Assembly (NCBI GenBank): GCA_025667525.1 | Contig: CM046878.1 | Coordinates: 81,922,196-81,986,195 of the forward strand | Reading direction: 5' to 3' | Length of the DNA stretch: 64,000 nucleotides | DNA from: Glebionis coronaria | Lineage: Eukaryota; Streptophyta; Magnoliopsida; Asterales; Asteraceae | Shown here: one piece after another, positions 21,975 through 33,246 of the stretch | How positions within the stretch are numbered: the first letter of the stretch is position 1 | How the letters are laid out: every line of letters starts with the position of its first letter | The notes under the pieces: generated by a model | Told to the model about the DNA's origin: nothing | The model's database searches: none | What the model saw: only the letters and a program-made list of their open reading frames with translations | Made by a program: the position numbers and the translations under genes

Positions 21975-24706
21975 TGTGAGAACTCGTATTTTCCTGGTAT
22001 AATTTTATTCTTTTATTCGTGCGTCTTGAATTTTCCAACGTGTTACATTTTCTTGTATTCTTCATACGTTAATCCTGAGATCTTGATATTTTTAATAAAT
22101 TATACTTTTAAGTATTTTCTGATCATTGATAATACTTTATTCGGAATTATAAAATTTCTTATTTTATTTTTCCAAATTTATTTAAATCAAAAATTTTGAT
22201 TTAAAAGCATCTGCGTGCATTTTTACAAAAGTTTACTCAAATCAACGAGTAACGAGAACTACTAGTGATCGCGATACCGACGGATGCCCGAAATTTTATG
22301 TCTTATTATCGATTGTTTCGATACTTGATTATTTCGACGTTTTCGTTTCAATTACGATTTAAGTAGAATTGAATCAATATTATTATATTTTGTGTGCGTT
22401 TTAACTTTTGAGAAGTATTTTTACGAAACCCGACTCCCGTAAATTTATGAAAAGTCGACTAATAGTCATTTCCCGTTTTTTAACTTATACTTTATATTTT
22501 AGTCCAAAACTATTCACTAATTGCAATCTTTACCCTAACCCCACTATATAAATGTTCTCCGCTAAATACCTTTCTCATTTTTCATTTACAAAAAACACAC
22601 ACATCCTCCCTTTTCTCTCTTGTTTAACCATCCCCCATCAACAACACCAAATCATCATCAACATTTGATCTAGTTAATTTCAAAGAAAAACAAGCTTAAT
22701 CCCATCCTAGAAATTTCATTGTGAGTCTTTTGATCCCATTTTTACCCACATGCAACAACTTTTATTTTCAAGAAATTTTTGCAAAGTTTGGTCAAAAATT
22801 GATGAGTGCATTTGTTGTTATTGTTGTTAAATATTTATTATGATCAATGTATGTATAAATTTTGATATGAATTTTTGTTAAGGATGACATACAAGTGATT
22901 AGGATGGTTAGTGATATATAGACAACATTAGGAGTATGGGTGATGTTAAAATGAGTCAAAATGGTGATTTAATATGATTTTCAAGAGTGTGTTTTTGACC
23001 AACAGGTTTAGGAGTGTTTTTTGTGGGTCAAAGATTGACTAAAGGTTGAGATGATGGGATATAGTTGTAGTGGTTGTCGAGACACTCGTTTTGATATAAA
23101 GTAGGCCTTCTAACTCAAAACGAGGAAGAAGTTACACTAGTTTGAATATTCGTGTACCGGGAGGCGAGTATCGACACAACATGAAATTGTTGTCGGCATT
23201 TGGTCAAATCTCGGTGACTATAGAACGAGTTTCAAAAAGCTTCAAGGGCTGATCTTAGGCTCTAAACCTCGGTTCTTGTGTCTATATTCAAACTTAGGTA
23301 TCAAGTTTCCAATTGGTAATGGTTAATTTGGTCAAATTGGTTTTGCAATACAAAGGTACAAAACTGTCCGAATTTTAGAGTCTAAAAATGTGTTGAGTGG
23401 GTGGTTATAAAATATAAATTTTTGGATCAAATTTAACCCGAGTTTTGTTCAGATTATGAGTGAGTTTTTTACCAATTTTCATAAAAATGCGAGTTGTCTA
23501 AGTATGAGAAATCAGCGGGTACATTTGGTATGTACCGGCTGAGTGTTTTTGGGAGTACTTATCTTAATAACATAGTCTTGTAAAAGCGTCGAGTAAATTC
23601 ACTTGTGGGGGGGGGGGGGGGTTGTTCTTGCATATACACTATGGTTTTGAGTTTATTCAATTGGGTCTACTAAGTATGAGTTTATACTTGAGTATATTAA
23701 TAAAGTGCGCGCCTTATTTGGTAGGTTTGCGCTTTCATGTTTACCGGGCATCTATATCGTCGGTGATCGTCTTACCACTACTGTTTCTACTCAGCTTCTG
23801 AGTTCCTTGATTCAATTACCTTGTGGCTAAGGCGAGTTCATGGCCCTTTTTTACTACTTTCACATTGTTTCTAAACGCAGGGTGAGATTTTACATGGTGG
23901 AACACATCTATTTAAAAACTGTATGCTATCCAGAACTTATATGCTATCTAGAACTTGTATGCTTTCCAACAGCTTTCATTGATATTATTGCTTTTAGTCT
24001 ATAGCCCTTAAGTCACCTCTCTCTATTATGAACAGTTAATTTACTTATGTTGCTAAGCGCGAATGTTGTGGGTGGATCGATTGGGATTGACTATCCCCGT
24101 CCCATGTTGCGGTTGTTTAACCATTGACGCACTTAACATTTGATTTGTTACTTGAGTATTAGGGCTGAATACTCCCTAGAGGAACTTACAATGATTGTTA
24201 AGCTTCGGTTCATGAACTAAATAGCAATAATAATGGTTTCAAACTATGGTTAATGATTATAACCATTTTCCTTATTTTATTGTTTTACAAATGAATGCTT
24301 GTGTTCCACACCATTACTGCTAAACTTATGAATATCACTCAACTTTGTGTTGACGATTTTACATGTTTAATCTCAGGTATTAATACTTATCTTTGCTTGG
24401 ATGGGAGCCCGCAAGATATTATCACAACTTGGAGATTTCTGTGTATATTTAAACTTTGATAAAAACTGTTAGAAGTTTATCATATATTCTTGGTAGCTAT
24501 ATGTTACAAAATCATAATTCAATAATAGATTTTTCCGCTTATAAAACTCTGGGACCTTTGTTTAAAAACTCTGATCTTTTATGATGCAATGTATATGTTT
24601 TTATTACGTCAACTTTGTGTCAACAGTATTTCATTGTTTCTTGAACCATGACGTGGCACACACTTGTTGCCTACGTGTTTCCTTGCCTGATTTTGGGGGT
24701 CTCACA
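21975..24706 (+). mobile_element. Gypsy-2 3' LTR (2732 bp)
   Basis: Starts TGTGAGAACTCG and ends GGGGTCTCACA, with TGTGAGA/TCTCACA inverted ends. The right 1.8 kb aligns with the 5' LTR remnant at 9158-10948. A 15-G run at 23607-23621 replaces a mixed GT run in the other LTR. The motif GTGAGTTCATAGCC of the 5' LTR is changed here to GCGAGTTCATGGCC. The expected target duplication is TCCAT (24707-24711); its partner is outside the window. Confidence 0.85.
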
Positions 24707-25195
24707 TCCATTGTCTCTCTTATCATCGTAGGATTCATTTGACTTATCTACTGCTTCGTCAAAAAACTTAAGACTATTAACTCTATATTCTTCAAAAACT
24801 AAATAAAATTTTCAAAGTATCGTTTTTGAAAGGAAAAATTGTTTTATAAAACTTTGCATCCCTAGAAAAAACAACAGTTTTAGTTTCAAGATTTTAAAGT
24901 TTATAACCTTTTTGAGTATTGGAGCAGCCAATAAAAACACATTTATCATACCAAGTAGTAAACTTATAAGTATTTCTCAACACAGTTGTAAGCATAAGAA
25001 CCCAAACATTTTTAATAAAGAGAGACTAGGTTCCATTTTATATATCATTTCATAAGGACTTTTTCCAGAGAACATAGAACTAGGTATCATGTTGATTAAG
25101 TAAAAAACTATTAGAACACAATCAGTTCACATTTTTAAAGGTCTCTGTGAAATATGAGGGCTCTAGCAATCACGTTGAAGCCTCATTTTTTCCGC
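24707..25195 (-). pseudogene. Old Copia pol relic (integrase end to hinge)
   Basis: Read on the minus strand across frameshifts, it resembles in order ARALMF, NMWTDCVL, YLINM, SGKSPYEMIY, LKMFGFLC, KKVI and FPFKN, with a tail like SYDDKRDN. Copia-2 (43850-44320) shows the same order and wording, so the relic belongs to the same or a close family. It has many stops. Gypsy-2 was inserted into it; the rest is outside the window, and its other end stops near 25195. Confidence 0.75.
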
Positions 25196-26797
25196 AACTA
25201 AGATATTTAGACTATAAGATGTAAACATAAACATAATCAACACAATGTAAGTAACTCGTCACACAACACGCATATTGCAAATGTAATATAAAGCGATAAA
25301 TGCAATTGTAAATGTAAAGAGATAAGTAAAAATAAATGCAAACCCGACATGATGATTTATAGTGGTTCAGTCACGAAGCACCTCTTCGACCTACTTTACT
25401 CCTCGAGTACTAAACTCGAGAGTTACTTCACTAGTCAACAAGCTCCTTTTAGGCGGAGGAAACCATACACAAGTAGCCTACAAATTTATGACACAAATCC
25501 AAATTTCGAGTCCTAATCCCAACTAGAACCAATTTATCACATGCACTTTCTCACCTATGAAATAGTATAATGACCATTTGATCTACTCAATATACAAAAT
25601 CTCACAAGATCAAACAAGATCACACAAGATCACGCCATTTATGACTTACACACTTGCCAGGTCTAATTAATACACAAGATTTTATAAGATCACCCACAAT
25701 CACACGTGATCACCCACAACCATTTTGGACTTAAAGACTTAGACATATCAAACAAATACACAAGATTGGAAGACATGAAATCGATTTATACGTAACAAGT
25801 GTTATGACTCTATAGACGATTACATGTGTTCTTCTCTACCTCTTGGCGAGGAGTGATTACGACTCTGTAACACATTGTATCTTGATGATTACATGTGTTC
25901 TTTTCTAGCACATAAGTGGATGATAAATTGGATCACATTTAAACAAGATTAAACATGTCTAGATGTTCAAAGGAAAGGGAATAATAAGTAAATGGACAAA
26001 ACAGAAGGTTTCTAAAGAGAGAAAACAATTGGGTCTTTAGACCCAATTAAGGAGCGTCCTCGGTGCTTAATAAGCATGTTGGTGCTATTAAAGATAAGAG
26101 CACCGCTTCCTATTTAAGGGAACCAGGTAGACTGGGCGCTCTTTTTTTGTCATATTCGGTGAGTGTGTTATTTGGGCCAATTTTTACAGATTTACAGTCT
26201 TTTGAGAAGAGGAAATTTTAAAATTCAAATTTATTTATTTAATACAACCTATCTTATAATTATAAAACATTGTCTAACTATTTTTGTAAATACATTTTGT
26301 TACAAAAATGTAAGGTTTCAGAAAACTAATTATTCGTTGATCATCAACATATTTAAAAATTGTTTGTTCATACATTTAGTGATTTACGTCAGGTGCAAAC
26401 TTGTATATATATTGATGCAAACTTGAGACATTGAGGGATTCTCGATGAATGTTATTAATGATAGTATTAGTATTTCGGGTAACTTGAACACTTTACGTTA
26501 TGGTTTACAAGTTACATGTTTGTCGACACCAAAACATAAATAAACGTGTAAATTAAATATCGTAATATTTACACTAAGATCTTCCAACAAAGTCACAAAA
26601 TGGCATAACCTTATTCATGCTCCTAAGTTCAAGTTTTTTCCTACATCAAACATCAATTTCCTCCTTTCTTTTAAAATAAATTTGTAAAAAAAAAATAAAT
26701 GCAGAAAAGAATGCTACGCAAAAATAATAGGCAAGTTTAAGCAGCATAGTCAACATCCAAAAATTGGGCCACAAAACAATCAAACTTCATGCAAATA
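25196..26797. other. Intergenic, no gene recognised
   Basis: A/T-rich sequence without a convincing open frame. It holds short direct repeats: 'cacaagatca' variants at about 25605-25635 and 'gattacatgtgttct' at 25823 and 25887. An inverted repeat, caattgggtc/gacccaatt, lies at about 26028-26048. The 87-codon frame at 26163-26426 has no recognisable domain. Confidence 0.5.
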
Positions 26798-26800
26798 TAA

Positions 26801-27215
26801 GGTTATGTTTGGCGACACGTGACAGTATATAGTAGCGTAGGAGTAAGTTGTAAGCAATAAGCAGTAGCAGTTATCAAGAGCAGTAAGTAGTAGTTGTTTG
26901 CTTAAAAAAATATTTGACATATAGTTAAAAAAATATAAATTACTAAAAAGGACATATATATAACCTAGTTAAATAAATTATAAATGCTATATTTAAGGAC
27001 ATAAATGTAATTTTATAAATAAACTGTTTAGAGCAGTTGTGAAATGTTTCTCCAACAAGCATTTGTAATTGCCGTTTCATAAAAAAACCTTTGAAGTTGA
27101 AGCAGTTAGACAATAGTAAAGTGTTTGTTGAGTTATTGTCAAACAAAATTTTCTTTTAACTGCTTGTTGTTTGTCACTGCTAAACGCTCAAAAAAACTTA
27201 CTACCAAACAGAGCC
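26801..27215. mobile_element. Tourist-like (PIF/Harbinger-type) MITE, 415 bp
   Basis: It begins GGTTATGTTTGG and ends CCAAACAGAGCC, so the inverted ends share TGTTTGG. TAA flanks both sides (26798-26800 and 27216-27218), the 3-bp duplication typical of PIF/Harbinger elements. It has no transposase; the small minus-strand frame inside (26943-27146) is chance. Confidence 0.7.
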
Positions 27216-27218
27216 TAA

Positions 27219-27590
27219 CAGATGGCAAAATTATAACATAAAACAATAAAAAGAAAAAACAAATGCCTCTAAACACATACGATTCGGCAAAGCACTAAAA
27301 AAATCGTATATACATTGTCCCAATAAAATCATTAAGTATATATCACAATCAAAACAACCAATAACATAGTTATCTATTTCAAACAAGATAGATGACAGTG
27401 TAAGATAACATGCAATTAACTATACCTAAGCCATAACCATCAATGCGTGAGAATGGTAGTCGAATGTGGTTGTTGAAGCCTTAAGTGAGATTTAAATGTT
27501 CAACTCGTATCAGTGGATTAAAAGATTACTGCAATTGTAGATGTCTAAGTGATTACGGTGTCAATGCGAGAAAAAAACTTTTAATATATA
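27219..27590. other. Intergenic, nothing recognised
   Basis: No open frame, repeat or motif that I can name. Confidence 0.5.
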
Positions 27591-27610
27591 CTAGCATGTT
27601 ACTCGTGCAA
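27591..27610 (-). repeat. Possible Helitron 3' terminus
   Basis: On the minus strand it reads TTGCACGAGTAACATGCTAG, which ends CTAG before T and resembles the end of the complete element at 28531-28993. I could not find a matching 5' end, so this is probably a fragment. Confidence 0.4.
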
Positions 27611-27778
27611 TATAACAGTGAGTATTTGATGACGATTTTTTAGACGAAAAATGTTGTTACTCTTATCTGTTAAATTTATATTCAAAGATTAAATTTGTAA
27701 AAAATTAAATTAAAATAAAATAAAACCCTCAAAAAGTGAGAAAAATTAACAATTATAAAAATGTATTATATGTTTGAG

Positions 27779-28497
27779 TTAAGTTATTTTGGATACTATA
27801 TCTATCATGGATACTAAGGGACTCATCCTCACCATCCATCCTCATCATATCTAATGGTTGAGATTAAAAGTATTTAACTATTTCACTTATTTTTAAAACT
27901 TAAATATCTTTTAAACCGTTAAGTGTTAAACGGAAAAAAATATACCATCGCGACGAGCATTTAATTAGCTTTGTACAGATATGCAATATGATATACTTTT
28001 GAAGAAAAAAAAATCGTTTTTTTTTTAATTTGCGTAAAATATCATATATGATAATAGTGTTTTATCATATATGATATTAGTGTTAAGTTACAAATTATTA
28101 CAGAATCATATATGATATTGGTTTATATCATATGATATTGGTTTATATCATATGATATTGGTTTATATCATATATGATAAGTTATATCATATATGATACC
28201 AGTGTTACTATCATATATGATATTCAGTATCATATATGATAAATTACGGAAAAAACAAAAAAAAATAATTTGTCGAAAGTATATCATATAGCATATCTGT
28301 AGAAACATAATTAAATGCCCGTCGTAATGGTATATTTTTTTTCGTATAACGATTAACGGTTTAAAAGATATTAATGTTTGAAAAAAAAGAGGAAATTGGT
28401 TTTATGTTTAATCTTATCCATTAGATTAAGATGGAGATAAGTGGTGGAGATTAGTCCCTTAGTATCCAAATAAAGTTTGGTATCCAAATGAACTTAA
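27779..28497. mobile_element. Foldback element with long inverted arms, 719 bp
   Basis: The left end TTAAGTTATTTTGGATAC pairs with the right end, GTATCCAAATGAACTTAA, and similarity continues inward for roughly 250-300 bp per arm. The arms share TGGATACTAAGGGACT, a stretch near 'aaccgttaa', and 'gcatttaatta'. The centre is A/T-rich palindromic sequence. It has no coding capacity. Long-arm foldbacks are often Mutator-like derivatives, but no clear 9-bp duplication is visible, so the superfamily is open. Confidence 0.7.
28111..28170. repeat. 20-bp tandem repeat, three copies
   Basis: TATGATATTGGTTTATATCA is repeated three times head to tail in the loop of the foldback element, next to several ATCATATATGAT palindromes. 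Confidence 0.85.
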
Positions 28498-28530
28498 ATC
28501 TATATGTTTTATAATATATTAAAATATAAA

Positions 28531-28993
28531 TCTATACTATTATATAAAGAGGCTTACCATAATCTTAATTTCGAACCTAAAATTAACAAACCTAACTCCA
28601 AGCTAAAAATTAATATAAGAATTATAGATTTGAGCCATTAGATCATATTTGATAAATTAATCTCATCCATTCATTTTTTGAAACAAACTTTTGTAACAAC
28701 ATTTGTAACAAACTATTTAAAAACTTTTATTTTTAAATTAAAATATTTTTTATTTATTTATCTTTTTTATAATCTAATTTCGTCATATTTTTTAAAATTT
28801 CGTGCTCTTTAATTTGACATCCATTTTAATATATTTTTGTTAAATTTTAAATTTTTCAATGATATTGAGTTTATTTTAATTTGTTTTGATTTTTTTACTT
28901 TGAATATATATTTGATGAGTTAAAATGTAACATTTGTTCGCTAAAAAATAGTTATCGGGTACCTGTCGCTGCATTGCGCGAGTATCATGCTAG
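28531..28993 (+). mobile_element. Small non-autonomous Helitron-like element, 463 bp
   Basis: It starts TCTATACTATTATATAAAG after an A and ends ATCATGCTAG before a T. A GC-rich stem candidate (TCGCTGCATTGCGCGA) lies about 12 bp before the end. These are the TC start, CTRR end and A/T insertion site of Helitrons. There are no target duplications or genes inside. Confidence 0.65.
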
Positions 28994-29231
28994 TATTATA
29001 AAAAAATACCATAGAAAGTCAATAATCCAAAAGGAAACGAAACTAAAAACAAAACTAGTTTCGGATTGTTGTAACCGACATAGTTTGGGCAAGTTATAAC
29101 CGCCGTTGAACATGCAATATAACACCGATAGTGTATTTTGGATACGTTTATTCTTTAGTTTCACTTTGTAGTTTATCGGTCGTTATTAATTACTATTAGC
29201 TAAGCCAGTTTTTGGTTCGTGATCACTTATC
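28994..29231 (+). promoter_or_regulatory. Upstream region of the first SNF2 gene
   Basis: Only 238 bp separate the Helitron-like element from the start codon. No convincing TATA box is seen, so the promoter may overlap the Helitron and the foldback element. Confidence 0.35.
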
Positions 29232-32200
29232 ATGGATTACAGTAGCATGCATACTCATTCGCTTTATTTGGATAATTCTTCAAAGGTGTGTTTTTTTTGC
29301 ATAGTTTAGTTATCCTTGACTTGAACCTTCCATGTTTCATGCAAGCTTTCCTATAGCCAGTCCTTTTCCTCGTAACTTTATGTTCTTGAACCTTCCATGT
29401 TTCATGTCAGATTGTGTTTTGTTTGATTGTTTACTTATGATATGATATATATAATTTAATTTGCAGGGTGAGGTACTTGATCGGTCATCAAGTCTTGGTG
29501 GGTCTAGTAGTCAGACATATACACATGGTGCTTCATATTCCTCTGGTGGTTCATTCGATTCAGATTCCTCTGGTAGATCATCCGATTCAGATTCCTCTAG
29601 TGATTCATCCGATTCTGAAAGGACTGTTTCTTCGGCTGGCTCGTTTGATTCGGTTTCGTCTGGTAGATCATCCGATTCTGTTTCTTCTGTCGGTTCATTC
29701 GATTATGAAAGGAAAAGGAGAATGAAAAAGTATGGTAGACACCCTCAAGATTTATACAATTTTCATGACGAATTTTCGACATCTTTTGATAAGCATTGTT
29801 TGGATAAAGAGTCACCTAAAAAAATGTATACATCACTCAAGAACATAAAGGAAGAGACAGAGAGAAAACTTTATACGTTGAATAATAAGGGTCCGTTACC
29901 ACCTAGAATCAGCCAGCCAGAAGTCCCAGTAATAATCAATTTGGACGACGACGATGATGACGATCACCCTGATATATGTATTGAGAATATGAGTCAACCC
30001 CCGCCTAAGAAACGGTGTCTCGAAGATAATAAATCAGATATCTCTGGACAGTGGGCATCACCTAGTGCTCCAACAGCTCACGGTTTTTCTAATCATATAC
30101 AATTCGAGAAAAAAGATGAACAGTCTGTTTACCGAGCAGCATTGCAGGTACGGTCGTCATAATGGTTTAATTTATGGATCTGCCGATAGTGAGGAATCCT
30201 GGTGGATACTATATATTATCTATATGCACCTTGATATTGATCATATTTATGTGGTTTCACTACAGGATCTTGCCCAGCCAACCTCAGAGGCCAATCCGCC
30301 AGACGGTGCATTAGTTGTTCCACTAATGAAACATCAGGTTCAGTTCGAGCTTTTGATTTTATCATTAAGACCTTGTTTTGTTTTTTTTTTTTTTTTTTGT
30401 GGAAAAAGTTAAGACCTTGTTTAGCTGACCTTTAACATTAGGTATTTTGAGACTTAGTATTCTAACTGAGCATGAAATATTATGACAGCGAATTGCTCTG
30501 GCATGGATGGTAGAAAAAGAGACGAATAATAGGCATTGTGTTGGAGGATTTCTTGCTGATGATCAGGTAACCTTTCCTACTATTAGATTTACCCCTACAA
30601 TACATTTTTTCTGTGTTACGGAGTATAAGATTTGCATTGTTTGTGTATGGATTCAGGGACTGGGTAAAACGGTATCGACAATAGCACTTATTTTGAAGGA
30701 AAGGTCTCCTCCGTCTCCTAATGTTAGAGTTACTAAAGTTAAGATGGAGAAGGAAGAGACTTTCAATTTATATAATGTTGATGATGTGACGAAGCATGAT
30801 AAATCCAACCTAAAAATAGAAACTTCAATCAAGGGTACAGATACTACGCCAAATGCAGGAACACTTATTGTATGCCCTAAGTGTGTCATTCAGCAATGGT
30901 ATGATGAATTACATAATAAAGTAGGCGCCAGATCTAGACTGTCAGTTTTAATATACCACGGTACAAACCGAACCAAGGATCCAGTTGAGCTATCAAAGTA
31001 CGATGTTGTCCTCACCACATACCCGGTTGTGAGCAATGAGGTTCCAATAAAGCCCCTCACAGAGGAAGATTATGATGAAGACGACTATTTTGATTTTTAT
31101 CGGCCGGAATCTGAATCTAACAAGAAAAGGAAAGTATCCAAAGAACTGAAGAAGGGAGAGGAAAAAGTGATTTTAAAATCATCAAATTCACCTCTTGTGA
31201 AAGTGAGGTGGTTTAGGGTGGTATTAGATGAGGCCCAAATTATTAAGAATCATAGAACTAAGGTCTCTAGGGCTTGTTGGGGTCTCAAAGCTAAACGTAG
31301 GTGGTGCTTATCAGGAACTCCGATTCAGAATACCATTAATGATCTTTATAGCTACTTTAGATTCTTGAGATATGATCCGTATGCTGAGATACATGCATTT
31401 CGTTCAACAATCAAGAATTTGATAAAAAGGGAACCTAAAAAAGGCTATGAGAAGTTGCGAGCTATCTTGACGACAGTGTTGCTCCGACGCACAAAAGGTT
31501 AGTATTTGCGTAACTTACTGCTCTTTTTATTTGATCTAGGATCATTTTGCTAAAAAATATGTTAAGTTCTTCAGAAACTGTAGCTGTAACGTGTTTAGGG
31601 TATATATATATTTGGACCAGATTCTTAGAATATATTTTGTTTAGGTACGCTTATTGATGGAAAACCGATCATCACGTTGCCAACTAAGACTGTTCGTATG
31701 GAAAAATTGCACTTCACAGACGAGGAGCGCAAGTTCTACACCGCTCTAGAGCAGCAGTCCCAAGCTCAGTTCCAAGTATGTATAGACATAATTTTCAACC
31801 ATATTATATACATTTGATGTGTCTATTATGTTGTGTTTCATAACCATATTAAACGGGTAAAATGAGAAAAGTTAACCAAAAGGGGAAAGGTCAAACTGGT
31901 TTTGAAAAACCCCCCAATGTGTTTTTAAATTATTCTTTATATGGATCTTGTTTTGTAAACTTTACTTTTTTACATGATTAGGAATATAGTAATGCTGGAA
32001 CTCTCCAACAAAACTATGCAAACATATTGGTGATGCTTTTGCGCCTTCGACAAGCTTGTGGTCACCCACTACTTGTTCCTGTAACAAGATCAATTCCTGA
32101 GTTCGAATCATCCAGATGCAAAGCTCTACTTGATCCATCTTTGGTATCTTCTAGATCCGCACTTGCATTTTCTGAAAGTGACCAAGACATGTATGAGTGT

Positions 32201-33246
32201 TCAGCTGAGCCCCTTGATCATGGTTCGTCCAAAGTGACTGTTAAAGCTGACCCCAATGATCATGATTCATCCAACGTAACTATTAAAACTGAGCCGCTTG
32301 ATGATTATATTTCCAATGATGCCGTTAACTCCTCTAAACTCGAAGCTGAAATGGCCCTCAAATCAACTAAAATTAAGTGTGCCATGGAATATATACAATC
32401 TATTGTTAAACCACGGGAAACTACAATGGAAACCAGTTCTTCTTCGTCTGTTGGTGGTAGCGTCATGGGGGAGAAAGTAATTGTTTTTTCACAATGGACG
32501 AAGCTGTTGGATTTTCTTGAACCATGTCTTAGAGATTCTTCCATTGGTTTCCGAAAACTTGATGGAACAATGTCTATTCCTGAACGAGATAAAGCAGTGA
32601 AAGATTTCAACAGGCTTCCCGAGGTTCGTCCACAATATTATTATCGTAGTTAGGAGGTCTTTATGGATTTAAATTTACAGTTTTTATTCATTTCCTTTTA
32701 TTTCATTTTTTTATGTTAAGGTAAGCTAAAATTCTCATATCTTGTAGGTTAGTGTTATGATTATGTCACTGAAAGCCGCAAGTCTTGGGTTGAACATGGT
32801 TGCTGCCAATCATGTACTCCTCTTGGATCTCTGGTGGAACCCGACAACCGAAGAACAAGCCATTGATAGAGCTCACAGGATCGGCCAGACTCGTCCAGTT
32901 ACAGTGATGCGGTTGACTGTTGAAGACACTGTTGAAGACCGCATTTTAAAACTTCAGGTAAACGCATTATTCTCATATTATGTCTTTCAAGGGCATGATA
33001 TATACTACAATACGGTTTCAGCTCTTTTATAGTTCGTTCACTTTATTGTCATAAGAATAGCTTTAGAACGATTAAAACGTACGTATATTAAGGAGAGCTT
33101 TTTACTTGTTTTCCTCGTATCAGTGAAAATTTTGTTGTTTCTTGCAGCAAAAGAAGAAGCAAATTGTGGCAGCTGCGTTTGGTGAGGATGAGAAGGGTAG
33201 ACGCATTTCAGTCAACGACTTGAGATATCTTTTTGGGTTCGAGTAA
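29232..33246 (+). CDS. SNF2-family ATPase of ULS1/FRG (CHR27/28) type, RING-less tandem copy (935 aa)
   Basis: Nine exons: 29232-29285, 29467-30147, 30266-30337, 30489-30566, 30657-31497, 31645-31775, 31982-32623, 32748-32957, 33148-33246. All introns are GT-AG and the frame holds throughout. Residues 47-100 are Ser/Asp-rich repeats. A SUMO-interacting-like patch, VIINL followed by seven Asp, is at 173-184. The ATPase shows Walker A GLGKT (296-300), DEAQ (486-489), LSGTPIQN (513-520) and, in lobe 2, [11 protein letters not shown] (870-880), so it should hydrolyse ATP and translocate on DNA or chromatin in the nucleus. Compared with the downstream copy it lacks about 64 residues carrying the whole RING finger. 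Three 14-residue repeats with VKAD and IKTE motifs are at 694-735. The first exon is chosen by alignment with the paralog and is the least certain. No TATA box is clear upstream. Family-level function follows Rad5/Rad16/ULS1 relatives; expression is unknown. Confidence 0.85.
29545..29710 (+). repeat. Ser/Asp-coding minisatellite in exon 2
   Basis: Imperfect units of about 27-30 bp built on 'tcatccgattcagattcctct' repeat five to six times and encode units such as GRSSDSDSS. The downstream copy of the gene has a single unit at the matching place, so the array expanded in (or was lost from) one paralog. Confidence 0.8.
32204..32329 (+). repeat. 42-bp coding minisatellite, three units
   Basis: Units 32204-32245, 32246-32287 and 32288-32329 each encode 14 residues of the form [14 protein letters not shown]. 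Unit joints create VKAD and IKTE, which fit the Psi-K-x-E/D SUMO-acceptor pattern. The last unit ends in Asn instead of Lys. Confidence 0.9.

Noticed and set aside
26163..26426. 87-codon frame
   Set aside because: A/T-rich, no recognised domain, no promoter or splice context; likely chance.
26943..27146. 67-codon frame on the minus strand
   Set aside because: Lies entirely within the Tourist-like MITE and shows no domain.
28105..28235. CRISPR-like repeat array
   Set aside because: The repeats are adjacent 20-bp tandem units and palindromes without unique spacers, in plant DNA.
30507..31502. Continuous 331-codon frame read as one exon
   Set aside because: It joins exon 4, the stop-free intron 4 and exon 5. 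The intron has GT-AG ends at the same place in both paralogs and would split DDQ from GLGKT. Kept only as a retention hypothesis.
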